Origin: Phocoena phocoena
Lineage: Eukaryota; Chordata; Mammalia; Artiodactyla; Phocoenidae
Direction of reading: 5' to 3'
Length of the DNA: 64,000 nucleotides
Assembly: GCF_963924675.1 (NCBI RefSeq)
Contig: NC_089226.1
Coordinates: 45,711,124-45,775,123, forward strand
The notes beneath the pieces are model-generated. The model had not been told where the DNA came from. It saw nothing but the letters and a program-made list of their open reading frames with translations, and ran no database searches. The translations under genes and the position numbers were made by a program. Shown piece after piece: positions 1-11,299 of this stretch (position 1 is the stretch's first letter; each line of letters starts with the position of its first letter).

Positions 1-1640
1 GCAGAGAAAAATCGGGAAAAGGGTTCAAAGGAGTATTGACTGAACTGAGCATTCAATTGACAGAAACGAGGACATACTTTGGGAGGTCATGACAGCCACA
101 AATTATTCCATTGTGTATAAGTCAAACTAAGTAAGGAACAGGGAAATTATAATCATTAGGTAATTTTATTTTTTGAAAAATTTAAATTATTAAACTAATG
201 TGTGCTGTTAGTAAAACTAAAACTCCAGCAACAGAGAAGGGAGGTAATATCACTGCTATCCTCACCCCTCACTATTCCCACTGCTCAGAGGTACCTACTG
301 TGAAAAGTTTCACATCTGGCTTTCCCTAAATTTTCTGTGTGTGTAGTAATTGCCTTTCCTATCCTCTATTTCCTCATTTTGCAAATTAGTTTAATACAAC
401 TCCTTCATAGGAGTGTTCCAAGAATTTAATAAAGCACACAATATTTTATCACAAGTTAATCTGAGAACAGCATAACTTTATAGGCAAAAGAGCAGAGTTT
501 TGTCAGAGTATTTGCAAGTGGAATCAGAGATTAATTCTCATAAAGGTATTAACGCTCAAATGTATGCCCTTTGCTAAACCCATTTAAATGATTGCATTGT
601 TCAAACAGGAAGTTGTAGATGAATTAGCTTTTAAAAACGTTTTTTAAGAAAGAAAATAAATATGTGCATTTATAATCATTCATCACAAAGTCAGTTAGCT
701 TGCCAAATTTAAAGCATATTGTTTGCTAATCAGAAAAGCTGATAAACAGCTTGAAAAAATTTACAGAATAAGTAAATGAATAAGCAATTACTGGAGAAGG
801 GATAACAAAAGTGTAGCTTAGGAAGTAGAGCATGGTGGCCATGCCTGATGTGCAGTGTCATTATCCAGCACTTGCCCTCTGGGCAAGAACAACATGGAGG
901 TGATCTTCCCCTGACCTCCTCTGCCACTGGCTATACACCAGACACAGAATAAAATGGACTTCAACAGCTTTCATTTTCTACCAACTGTCTTCACCTCTTC
1001 CTGCCCTATTTTACTTTCTAGATTTCTGATTTGCCTCTCAGTATCCTATGATGAAGATAATGATGATTATGGTGATCATGACAGTGGTTTAATTGTGTGA
1101 GTATGAATGGCAGTCCAGAAATTCACATCTGCAAGAAATGTACCTTTATTTTATTCTTCTACATCTAAACTGATTTATATTTCCAGTTCCCATTCTTCCA
1201 AGGCGACTTGAAATCTCCACGAACTCTTTCCCCAGGGCTGTGTCTGTGTTGTCACTCAGTGACAAGGCAATGGGGTGCAGGCAGCATGGCCTTTGGTATT
1301 CATCATTCTTTCAACCAAACTTCTATTCCTCTCCCTAGATCACAGGATCCTTCTAAAACTCCTGAGCCATCTGGGAATTTTAAAAAACTCACTGGGGCTA
1401 TCTCTCGCCCTTTACCATTTCCAAGACACTGTTGGGCACACAGGACACATTCTACTACACCTGCACACACTGGGACACCTGGGAACTCTGTGAGCTGTGT
1501 TAGACCCCTCACCTCAGGCACAGCCTGTCCTATGCTCAGAGGCCACCAATAGCCTGTCCAGTCATTCTCACACTTGGAATCTCTGACTTCTCCTTATGAC
1601 ACACTTGTCTGAAGTCTTCTTCTGTTCCCAGCTTTAGATA
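1..1640. other. Unique AT-rich sequence, no gene recognised
   Basis: No frame longer than about 114 codons is present, and none resembles a known protein. The longest (1208-1552, plus) has no recognisable domain and overlaps frames on both strands, so it reads as chance. No repeat family was recognised with confidence. Confidence 0.6.
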
Positions 1641-1840
1641 GTTCTCTCCTTTCAAGGGCTTGTGTGATTAAGTTGGACCCACATGGATAATCCAAACTCA
1701 TCTCCCCATTTTAAGTTACATAACCTTTATTGCATTTGTAAAATCCCTTTTGCCAAGTAGCAGGACATATTCACAAACTGTAGAGATTAGGGCATGGGCA
1801 TCTTTGGAGGGAGTGAACTATTCAGCCTGCCATAAACTCC
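1640..1840 (+). repeat. Ancient interspersed repeat relic, family unassigned
   Basis: The stretch includes a 'ggacccacatggataatcca' block and a later 'gagattagggcatgggcatc' block. Both resemble a widespread old mammalian repeat containing a 'dated receipt-like' run of conserved words around 'aggacatattcac'. I cannot decide whether it is an LTR or an L1 3' region. The call rests on remembered similarity only. Confidence 0.4.
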
Positions 1841-1879
1841 AAAATATGTCTCAGATATGTTCACATCGGTCTTTCATTT

Positions 1880-2220
1880 GGACAGTTACCATGGACTCCA
1901 AATTAGTTTCCCTATTTTGGTTCTTGCTCTTTTCCAATCCCTTCTCACAGAGCGCCAGATTGATCTCTAAAATTTGTTATTCGAGTCATGTCACTCTATA
2001 GGTTCCAATGTTCTGACATATGAGTCCTTCGTTCTCACCACAAGGACATATGGTCACAAGGACTGATGTCCTTTTCCTTTTCTGTTCTCTTTTTGCCTCA
2101 CTCTACCCCTTTCTCACCAGGCTGCAATCACAGTGACCTACTTGTAGTCCCTCAGATATACCAGTATTTTCTCACTCCAGAGTCTTAGCCTATCCAGAAT
2201 TCCCTGCCTGGGAATGTTTT
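1880..2220 (+). repeat. L2 LINE relic (3' part)
   Basis: The word order matches the L2 3' region: a 'gatctctaaaa' block, a 'gtcatgtcactc' block, then 'ctttctcaccaggctgcaatc', and finally 'ccctgcctgggaatg'. It is old and diverged. It is cut off at about 2220, where an L1 3' end begins, so the L1 probably inserted into or beside it. Confidence 0.5.
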
Positions 2221-2224
2221 TCTT

Positions 2225-3020
2225 TGAAGTGTAGTTGATTTACAATGCTATATTAGTTTCAGGCGTAAATATAGTGATTCAATGTTTTTATAGATTATAT
2301 GCTATTTAAAGTTATAAAATATTGGCTATATTCCCTGTACAGTACATCCTTGTATCTTATTTATTTATACTGGTATTGTGTACTTCTTAATTCCATTACC
2401 CTATCTTTGCCCCTCTCTCTACCCCTCTCCCCACTGGTAACCACTAGTTTGTTCTCTGTATCTGTGATTCTGTTTCAGTTTTGTTAGATTCATTTGTTTG
2501 TTTTATTTTTCAGATTCCACATATAAGTGAAAATATACAGTATTTGTCTTTCTCTGCCTGACTTACTTTACTAAGCATAATACCCTCCAGGTACATACAA
2601 GTTGTTGCAAATGGCAAAATTTCATTCTTTTTTATGGCTGAGTAGTATTCCATTGTGCATATATTACTGCATCTTTATTCATTCACCTATTGATGGACAC
2701 TTAGGCCACTTCCATGTCTTGGCTATGTACATAATGCTGCTATGAACATTGTGGTGCATGTATCTTTTTGAATTAGTGTTTTTGTTTTCTTTGGCTATAT
2801 ACCCAGGAGTGGAATTGCTGGACACATGGTAGTTCTATTTTTAATTTTTTGAGGAACCTCCATACTGTTCTCCATGGTGGCTGCACCAACTTACATTCCC
2901 ACCAACAGTGCAAGAGGGTTCCCTTTCCCCCCACCCTCACCAACATTTAATTACTTGTTGTCTTTTTGATGATGGCCATTCTGACAGGTGTGAGGTGATA
3001 TCTCATTGCGGTTTTGAACA
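2225..3020 (-). mobile_element. L1 LINE 3' end, old, 5'-truncated
   Basis: Read on the minus strand this is the end of L1 ORF2 and its 3' UTR. Diagnostic words on the plus strand are 'gatttacaatgctatattag' (3' UTR end), 'cagattccacatataagtga', 'ggctgagtagtattccattg', 'ttgatggacacttaggccac' and 'gacaggtgtgaggtgatatc'. The 3' end is at the left, with no clean A-tail remaining. The reading frame is broken by many substitutions, so nothing is coding. The same block recurs at 6030-6660 and 32155-33055. Confidence 0.88.
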
Positions 3021-4470
3021 AATATTTCTGTTTTCATACTGTTGAAGTCAGTGGTTTTAAAATATTTTTTAATAAATATTTTATTTTGGAATAATTTTAA
3101 TTTACAGAAACGTTTCAAAGATAGCACAGGGAGTTCCCGTATATCCCTCACTCATTTTCCTCTAATGTTAACCTTATATTATCATGGTACAGTTGTCAAA
3201 ACTAAGAAACCAACACTGGTAAATTACTATTTCCTAAACTCCAGGGCAGTATTTGAATTTCACCAGTTTTTCCACTAATGTTCTTTTTCCGTCCAAAGAT
3301 CCAGTCCAGGATTACCACATGGCTTTTAGAAGCTGCTGGGCTTTAAATCTCATCTTTTCCATTTAGAAAACTAACTATAGCAGACAACCTATTTCTCCAT
3401 TTTGTAAGGTACGTTTCATAGAAGTTTCTACATGTTGCTAGAATTTCTGTTTGAAAAGAGATGCGTTCAAGCTGCTGATGGGTTTTGTCTGAAAATTTCC
3501 AAATAACTCTTTCTACTAGTGAACTGATTATTTTGGTGATAGAAAGACAGACTAAGAGTGTCAAGACATTTTCAGTATATAGCAGTAACTTAGGGATTAC
3601 TAAGTTAGGGATTTAGGGATTTATATTTTCTGATTTAGACTATGGCTCCTCACTCACTGACATTCTTCCTAAATCAACACTACCGTTGGGGCAGATTAAT
3701 ACGTTTTCAGGCTAGGGTCAGTAAAAGAAAAAAAATAACTAAATTTTTGTTATTATTATTATGGTTACATGTTACGATATTTCCTTAGGGGTAAATAACA
3801 TTTTAAATAAATCTGATCAGTCTTGTCATTATCAATTAGATTCATATTCCTAGAGTATTCCCCTAAAATTTTCCACTAAATTTTTCTAATGAGAGACTCA
3901 AACCCGGACCCTTAAGATTTAAGAGATTGTCATAAGAGCCTGCCAAAAGCAAAAACAATCTTTGAAGTCTTCTGCTTTAACTTAAAAATTCATATAAGTT
4001 TTGCATTCTATTCCATGAATATTTACACTTATTTTAATATAAAATTGATCTCAAATTATTTACTAACAAGTAAAAACTGAGTCCTGTTTATCCTGTGCCT
4101 TCATAAACCTCCTTTCACACTGATGGTCGGGGTTATCTGTGTCCCTGTTTGACAAGCAGAGCCTGTTGATGGAAGTCCATGCTAGTCAAAGTGTTCTCTA
4201 CTGTGGCACCAGTCAACCTCTTCAACCAAATCTTATTACAAATACCATGATTTCCACGCAAAAGAAGTCTCAAGTCCAGGTCTTAAGTCTTCGTGCTCCT
4301 GGACTGTTAAATATATGGTTCAATTTTAGATGTCCTCCCCTCTTTCTTCACTTAACCAACTCCTGTGTGTGGTGAAGAGGTTTATGACAACAGGCCTTTG
4401 AGTCAGGGAGACTGAGACGGGGCAGCTGGGTCTGTTTTAGACCAACATGAAGGGAACTCTTTACCATGTA
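3020..4470. other. Unique sequence, no gene recognised
   Basis: The stretch is AT-rich with no protein similarity seen. At 3575-3625 there is a small internally repetitive patch built from 'ttagggatt' words. No transposon family was recognised with confidence. Confidence 0.5.
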
Positions 4471-4479
4471 GTAATGGTA

Positions 4480-4680
4480 TTTGAAATTCTAGCACTGCCA
4501 TATATTAGCCAAACGACCTTGAGCAAAAACCTCACTAAGCCTTAATCTCCAACTATGTAAATCTGAGATTTATAATAATAGCTAACTTTCAGATTTATTA
4601 AGAGAATTAAATGGTATGATGAGTGTAAAGGATTTAGTTAGCTGTCTGACCCATGGTAAGAGCTCAATTATTTTATTATT
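4480..4680 (+). repeat. MIR SINE relic
   Basis: The block runs in MIR order: 'ttagccaaacgaccttgagc' (the 'accttgggcaagt' core), 'aagccttaatctcc', 'agaattaaatggtatgatga' and the tail 'ggtaagagctcaatta'. It is strongly diverged. A short L2-like word, 'agatatcacttcttttatag', follows at about 4690. Confidence 0.65.
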
Positions 4681-4689
4681 GTCTATATT

Positions 4690-5585
4690 TTAAGACCTAG
4701 TTCAGATATCACTTCTTTTATAGAGTCTTCCTTTATTTCCATGGAGAGTTAGTGATTTTCTTCGAGTTTCCTTGCATTTTTTGTTTTTAAAAAATATATA
4801 GAAATTAATGTCGTGGGAAAATCATCATGTGCTTTTAAATGACAAGATTATAAAACAGCAGGTGCAGTGTGTATGTGTGAGATAACCATGTTAACAGTGG
4901 AGTGTTTTCTTTTGGCACCTCTGTATTTTTCAAATTTTCTACAGTGAACATGCATTAATTTTATAACCTGAAATAAAGAAGACAGTTTTATACTGTTCTA
5001 ACTGTATTACATTTATTTTATCAAAGTAATATATGCATATAGTCTCCTTTCCTGCCACTCCTTACCTACTGAATGCTGATCCCCAAAGGATATCATTTTT
5101 AAATCTTTCCGTTGTTTCTCCCATTAAATACCTTCATATTTCTAAATAATATGCATATATTAGCTCTCAAATTTACCATTTTAAACACTTACTACCTTTC
5201 TACTATGGAAGATAAAAGCTTCTCTTTTGAACCATGATCCAATTTCCCAGTAGTTCTCTCCATTTTCCCAATATAGTTATATCACAGGATTTTTCATTAA
5301 ATCATTATACAGCATCGTTATTATGACTATGTAAATATAACTCATAGCTAAACTAAGTAGTTTGTTATGTTTATTTTTTACATTTTGGTTCCCTGGAATT
5401 AGTGATTGTTTCATGATTTGTTTAAAGATTATATACCTATTATTGCTTCTTCCCAAACTCTCCCATGAGTCATTACCTCTCAGTAGCAGGGAATACATCC
5501 AATAGTGTCTCTCTCTTTTCTTAAAGACATCCTTCCCAGACCCTTAGTCCCTTTTCCTTACACAGGGCTATTTCCTTTCTAGGCC
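4690..5585. other. Unique AT-rich sequence, no gene recognised
   Basis: Apart from the L2-like words near 4690-4745, nothing recognisable was seen. The 73-codon frame at 5277-5498 (minus) has no domain features and is probably chance. Confidence 0.5.
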
Positions 5586-5587
5586 TC

Positions 5588-5710
5588 TGTTATGGACTGA
5601 ATTGTGTCCCACTAAAATCCGTTTGAAGCCCTAACCCTCAGTGCCTCTGAATTTGATTATATTTGGAGATAGGTCCTTGAAAGACGTAATCAAGTTAAAA
5701 TGAGGTCGTT
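5588..5710 (+). repeat. MaLR-type LTR fragment (MLT1/MST-like)
   Basis: It begins with 'tgttatggactgaattgtgt' and continues through 'gaagccctaaccctcagtgc', 'tatttggagataggtccttg' and 'gtaatcaagttaaaatgagg'. This is the start of mammalian MaLR solo LTRs of the MLT1/MST type. It is truncated on the right. The subfamily is not resolved. Confidence 0.6.
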
Positions 5711-5970
5711 AGCATTGGCGCTAATGCTGTCGTTATGTAAATATTTCAGTTTTATTTTTTGAATCCCCAGTATTTTATGTTTTAAGGCTAGTGTTTGTTT
5801 AGACTTAGCCACATATTTACTACTTTCTTTGCTTTTAATTGTTCTTACAATTATATCTGTGAGGAGTTTCCTTCTGCCTTAAATACACCCTTGAGAATTC
5901 TTTTCCTTTAGGACTATTGCTGGTAAACTCTTCCAGTTTTTGTTTGTCTGAAACGTCTTTGTTCCACTCC

Positions 5971-5986
5971 TGTGTGTGTGCATGTG

Positions 5987-6019
<33 letters not shown>
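5971..6019. repeat. (TG)n microsatellite
   Basis: A near-perfect TG run with 'ca' and 'gc' interruptions in its first half and a pure run in its second. It sits directly beside the 3' end of the long L1 that follows. Confidence 0.95.
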
Positions 6020-6824
6020 TTTATGTAAACAATTTATTTACACTAAAAAAACAGTTCACATATTTCTCCCCATGTCCCAACATTGGCAACTACCAATCTA
6101 TTCCCTGTATCTATGAGCTTGGGATGTTTTGTTTTGTTTGTTTGTTTTAAGATTCCACATATAAGAGAGATCATACAGTACTTGTCTCCCTCTCTTATTC
6201 CACTTAGTTTAATGCCCTCAACATCGATCCATGTTGCCACAAATGGCAAAATTTCATTCTTTTTTTGGTTGGCTAATATTCCATTATATATATACCACAA
6301 CTTCTTTATCTATTCAGTCATCGATGGACACTTATGTTACTTCCGTATCTTGGCTATTGTACATAATACTGCAGTGAAAATAGGGACGCATATATCTTTT
6401 TGAATTAGTATTTTTATTTTCTTTGGGTAAAACCCAGAAGTGAAATTTCTAGATCTTATGGTAGTTCTATTTTTAATTTTTTGAGGAACATCCATACTCT
6501 TCCATAATGCCTGTACCAATTTCTGTTCCTGCCAACAGTGCTCAAGGGTTCTCTTTTCTCCACATCATTACCAACATTTCTATTTCTTACCTTTTTGATA
6601 ATAGTCATTCTACAGGTGTGAGGCAATATCTCATTGTGGTTTGAATGTGCATTTTCTTGATGATTAATGATGTTAATGACATTTTCATATGCCTGTTGGC
6701 CATCTGTATGTCTCCTCTGGAAAAATGTCAATTCAGGTCTTCTGCCCACTTTTTAGTTGGATTGTTTCTTTTCTTTCTCTTTTTCCTTTTTTGTTGCAAT
6801 ATAGTTAGATGAGTTCTTTACATA

Positions 6825-6850
6825 TTGGGCTAGCCAAATGCCCAACCCAA
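6825..6850. mobile_element. Mariner-type MITE reduced to 26 bp
   Basis: The 26 bp consist of 'ttgggctagccaaa' joined to 'tgcccaacccaa', which are the two ends of a mariner-like inverted repeat with the middle missing. TA dinucleotides flank it (6823-6824 and 6851-6852), as expected for the mariner TA target duplication. Removing the insert and one TA leaves a smooth L1 reading ('tttacatattttagatatta'). A full-size relative lies at 56841-56920. Confidence 0.75.
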
Positions 6851-7201
6851 TATTTTAGATATTAGTCCCTTATCAGATATGATTTGCAATTATTTTCTCC
6901 CATTCAGTAAGTTTGCTTTTCATTTTGTTGATGGTTTCCTTTGCTGCACAGAAACTTTTTAGTATGTTGTACTCCCACTTATTTTTATGTTTGTTGCTTT
7001 TGCTTTTGGCATCAGATTCAAAAATTTATCACCAACCTATGTCAATAAACATACCACCTATGTTTTCTTGTAGGAGTTCTGTGGTTTCAGGTCTTCTGTT
7101 CAAGTCTTCAATCCAGTTTTAGTTAATTTTTTGTGTGTGGTGTTAGATACTGTTAGAGTTTCCTATGCATGTGGCTGTACTGTTTCCCAACACCATTTAT
7201 T

Positions 7202-7497
7202 TTATTTTATTTTTTATAATAAATTTATTATTTATTTTTGGCTGCATTGGGTCTTTGTTGCCGCGTGTGGCTCTCTCTAGTTGCTTCAGGTGGGGCCTGC
7301 CTTTCGTTGTGGAGCTTGGGCTCTAGGTGCATGGGCTTCAGTACCTGTGGCTCATGGGCTCTAGAGTGCAGGCTCAGTAGTTGTGGCACATGGGCCCAGC
7401 TGCTCCACAGCATGTGGGATCCTCCCAGACCAGGGCTCGAACCCGTGTCCCTTGCATTGGCAGGCAGATTCTTAACCACTGTGCCACCACAGAAGCC
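7202..7497 (-). mobile_element. CHR-1-type tRNA-derived SINE
   Basis: On the minus strand it starts with a tRNA-like head ('ggtggcacagtggttaagaa', then 'cacgggttcgagccctggtc', a B-box-like word) and ends in an A-rich tail after 'ggcaacaaagacccaatgca'. This is the layout of the CHR-1/Bov-tA family shared by cetaceans and ruminants. A 16-bp target duplication, 'cccaacaccatttatt', lies at 7186-7201 and 7498-7513, inside L1 sequence. The overlapping 109- and 110-codon frames here are SINE read-through and not genes. Confidence 0.85.
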
Positions 7498-7653
7498 CCC
7501 AACACCATTTATTGAAGAGGCTATCCTTTCCCCATTGTGTATTCTCAGCTCCTTTGTCATAAGTTAATTGATCATCTGTGCATGGGTTTACCTCTGGGCT
7601 CTCTATTCTGTTTCCTTGTCCGTTTTTATGCTAATGCCATACTGTTTTGATTA

Positions 7654-8325
7654 CTATATCTTTGTAATATAGTTTGAAATCAGCAATGGAGGCATAATGC
7701 CTCCAGCTTTGAAGTTCCTTCTCAAGATTGGTTTGGCTCTTGCGTTTTTTGTTTTTTCTTTGTGGTCCCATACAAATTTTAGGATTATTTGTTCTATTTC
7801 TTTGAAAAATGCCATTGGAATTTTGATAAGAAATGCATTGAAACTATAGGTTGCTATGCATAGTATGAACATTTTAACAATATTGATTCTTCCAATCCTT
7901 GAGCATAGACTATCTTTCCATTCATTTGTATTGTCTCTAATTTCTTTCATTAATATCTTATAGTTTTCAATATACAGGTCTTTCACTTCTTGGTTAAATT
8001 TATTCCTAGGTATTTTATTCCTTTTGATGCAATTATAAATGGGATTGTTTTCTTTATCTCTTTCTGATAGTTTGTTGTTAGTGTATAGAAATGCAACAGA
8101 TTTTTGTATATTGATTTTATATCCTGCAATTTTACTGAATTTTTTAATTAGTTCTAACAGTTTTTCATTGGAGTCTTTAGGGTTTTCTATATATAACATC
8201 ATGTCATCTGCAAATAGTGCCAGTTCTACTTCTTCCTTTCCAACTTGGATGCTTTTTATTTCTTTTTCTTGCCTAATTGCTCTGGCTAGGACTTCAGACA
8301 CAGTGTTGAATAAGAGTAGTGACAG
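7654..8325 (-). pseudogene. L1 ORF2 reverse transcriptase, C-terminal half
   Basis: This is the palm and downstream part of the L1 ORF2 reverse transcriptase, which makes cDNA at a nicked genomic target. The catalytic motif FADD is intact at 8203-8214, within the words '[20 protein letters not shown]'. Further matches to ORF2 are '[20 protein letters not shown]' and the '[20 protein letters not shown]' stretch. The open frame extends to 8412, but its first 28 or so codons are CHR-2 SINE sequence inserted at 8326-8530, so the frame is a chimera. There is no start codon or full-length ORF2, and the copy is dead. Confidence 0.92.
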
Positions 8326-8530
8326 AGGCTTCCCTGGTGACGCAGTGGTTGAGAGTCTGCCTGCCGATGCAGGGGACACGGGTTCGTGCCCTGGTCCGGG
8401 AAGATCCCACATGCCATGTAGTGGCTAGGCCTGTGGGTCATGGCTGCTGAGCCTGTGCGTCTGGAGCCTGTGCTCTGCAACGGGAGAGGCCGCAACAGTG
8501 AGAGGCCCGCGTACCGCAAAAAAAAAAAAA
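8326..8530 (+). mobile_element. CHR-2 SINE (cetacean tRNA-derived)
   Basis: It starts 'aggcttccctggtgacgcag' and carries the B-box-like 'gggttcgtgccctgg'. It ends with 'gtgagaggcccgcgtaccgc' and an A-tail. A perfect 13-bp target duplication, 'agagtagtgacag', lies at 8313-8325 and 8531-8543, inside L1 ORF2. It must therefore be younger than the L1. This family is a cetacean marker. Confidence 0.93.
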
Positions 8531-8543
8531 AGAGTAGTGACAG

Positions 8544-9130
8544 TGGGCATCTTGGTCCTGATCTTAGAGGAAAGGCTTCCAACATTTCACCCTTGAGTAT
8601 AATGACAATTGTGGGCCTGACATATATGGCTTTTTTTATGTTGAGGTACATTACCTCTATACAAACTTTGTTAGGAGTTTTTATCATAAATGGTTGTTAG
8701 ATTTTGGCAAATACTTTTTCTGTACTTATTGAGATGATCATATGATTTTTAGCCTTTGTTTTGTTAATGTGGTGTTTCACATTGATTGATCTGTGGATCT
8801 TGAACCATCCTTGCATCCCTGGAATAAATCCCACTTGATCATCGTATATGAGCCTTTTAATATATTGCTGAATTTCATTTAATATTTTGTTGAGAGTATT
8901 TGCATTTATGTCCATTATGGATATTGGCCTGTAATTTTCTTTTTTCTTGGTGTCCTTGTTTGGTTTTGGTATCAAGGTAATGCTGACCTTGTAAAATATG
9001 TTTGAAAAGAGTTCCTCCTCTTCTGTGTTTAGAAGGAGTTTGAGAAGGATTGGTATTAACTCTTTGAAAGTTTGGTTGAATTCAACAGTGAAACCTTCTG
9101 GTCTTGGGCTTTTGTTTTTTGGCAAGTTTG
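8544..9130 (-). pseudogene. L1 ORF2 reverse transcriptase, N-terminal half
   Basis: The frame at 8697-9125 carries the fingers region of the L1 reverse transcriptase: '[20 protein letters not shown]', '[20 protein letters not shown]' and '[20 protein letters not shown]'. It continues toward the palm across 8544-8697 with a broken frame. It is one element with the downstream half, from which the CHR-2 SINE separates it. The family is certain, and the copy is not functional. Confidence 0.92.
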
Positions 9131-9279
9131 TGATTATTGATTCACTCTCCTTACTAGTAATTGGTCTGCTCAGATTTTCTATTTCATCATTCAGTTTTGG
9201 TAGGTTGTATGTTTCTAGGAATTTATTGATTTTTTCTAGGCCAATTTGTTTGTGTATAATTGTCCAGAGTAGTCTCTTA

Positions 9280-9325
9280 TGATCTTTGTATTTCTGATCT
9301 TTGTATTTATGATCTTTGTATTTTG
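9280..9325. repeat. Three tandem ~17-bp copies inside L1
   Basis: The word 'atgatctttgtattt' occurs three times in a row with small changes (9280-9325). L1 copies normally have it once. It looks like replication slippage after insertion. Confidence 0.75.
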
Positions 9326-9549
9326 AATTAATTGTAACATCTCTTTCATTTCTGATTTTATTTGAGCCCTCTCTTATTTTTCTTGGTGAGTCTAGCTAAA
9401 GACTTGTCAATTTTGTTTATCTTTTCAAAGAATCAGATCTTAGTTTCATTGATATACTCTCTTGTCTTTCTAGTCTCTATTTCATTTATCTCTGCTCTAA
9501 TCTTTGTTATTTCCTTCCTTCTGCTAACTTTGGGCTTCATTTTCTTCTT

Positions 9550-10530
9550 TTTCTGGTTCCTTGCAGTGTAAAGTTGGGTTATTTACTGAAGACTTACTGA
9601 AGGCTTATCTTGAGATAAGCATTTTTTTGCTATGAACTTCCCTCTTAAAACTGCTCTTGCTGCATCACACAAATTTTGGTATGTTATATTTCCATTTTCA
9701 TTTGTCTAAAAGTATTTTTTGATTTATCTTTTTGATTTCTTCTTTGGCCCATTGGTTGTTTAGTAGCATGTTGTTTTAATCTCCACATATTTGTGAATTT
9801 TCCAGCTTTGTACTTTTAGTTAATTTCTAGTTTCATACTGTTATGGTTGGAAAAGATCCTTGATATGATTTCAGTCCTCTTAAATTTATTAAGATGTGTT
9901 TTATGACCCAACATATGATCTATCCTGGAAAATGCCCCATATGTACTTGAGAAGAATGTGTATCCTGTTGCTTTTGTATGGAATGTTCTGTATATATCTG
10001 GTATAACAGATATAAGGCCAATATTTCCTTATTAATTTTCTGTTGGATTACCTATCCATTGATGTGAGTGGGGTATAAAAATCCCCTACTATTATTATTG
10101 TCCTCTGTTTCTCCCTTTAGGTCTGTTAATATGTGCTCTGTATATTTAGGTGCTCCTATATTGGGATATTTGCATAAATATTTACAAATGTTATATCCTC
10201 TTGTTGGATTGATCTCTTTATCATTATGTAACACCCATCTTTGTCTCTTCTTACAGTCTTTATTTTAAAGCCTATTTTCTGATGTAAGTATAGCTACTCT
10301 AGCTTTCCATTTGCATGCAGTGTTTTTTCATCCCTTCACTTTCAGTCTGTGTGTCTTTACATCTAAAATGAGTCTCTTGTATGCAACACATAGATGGGTC
10401 TTGCTTTTTATCCATTCAGCCTGTGTCTTTTGATTGGAGAATTTAGTCTATTTCCATTTAGAGTAATTATTGATAGGTATATTTGTATTGCCGTTTTGTT
10501 AATTGTTTACTGGCTGTTTTTTTAGTGCTC
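9550..10530 (-). pseudogene. L1 ORF2 endonuclease-domain remnant
   Basis: The minus-strand frame 10052-10234 contains 'RGYNICKYLCKYPNIGAPKY' and a degenerate 'NNNSRGFLYPTHING'. These fit the L1 endonuclease region just before the GDFN motif. Measuring back from FADD at 8203-8214 and subtracting the SINE puts the ORF2 start near 10.5 kb, which agrees. The endonuclease nicks target DNA in active copies, but here it is full of stops. Confidence 0.7.
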
Positions 10531-11299
10531 TCTGTTCCTTTCTTCTCATACTCTCTTCCTTTTTGATTTGATGACTTTCTTTAGTGGAATACTTATTTTC
10601 CTTTCTCTTTTTCTTTTGTGTATTTATTACAGGTTTTTGCTTTTTGGTTACCATAAGACTTATATATAACATGTACAGAAAAATTCTCAGCCAAAATTAA
10701 TTCCAATATTACTTCTGTCCTTCCTTTTTCTCCTCTTGGAACTCTAAGATATATGTTAGATTTTCTTCAGTATCTGTGGCTTTTTGCTTCTCTTTTATAT
10801 ATTCCATGTCATCTCTCCATACTGGTTTGAGATCCATCTTTTACTTCACTAATTCCCTATTCTTCTCTCTCTAATATGCTGCTAAATCTGCTTATTCTTT
10901 TTGAACTATTTTCAGTCTGGTCATTGATTCTAGTTCCTTTTTCTGTACCCATAATTTCAAGCTTGTATTTTCTTTCTTTAAACATATTAAACAGTTATAA
11001 TCTGTATCTGATCATTTAATTTCTGATTTTGTAAGAATGTGTCAGCTGTCTGTTGTTTAATGCTGGTTCTTATTTATGGTACCTTGTTTCCTTGTGGATT
11101 TAGCTTGCTGGTTTTTATTTTCTTTTTTCATGTACTCAGTTTCCTTGGACTTTTATTCATGGGAATTATTTGAGGCCTGGTATAAAGGTGAGTACTACAG
11201 CGGGGATTTGCCTTTGCTTTTGTCAATTGCTGCCAATACAGGACCGCTCTAATTTAAAAATGTGACCAGGTTTCACAACAATTAATCTTTCAGTTCACT

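Noticed and set aside
7228..7567. Two overlapping frames of about 110 codons on opposite strands.
   Set aside because: Both read through the CHR-1-type SINE and its L1 flanks.
8286..8687. Frames of 129 and 133 codons on both strands.
   Set aside because: They are read-through of the CHR-2 SINE and neighbouring L1.
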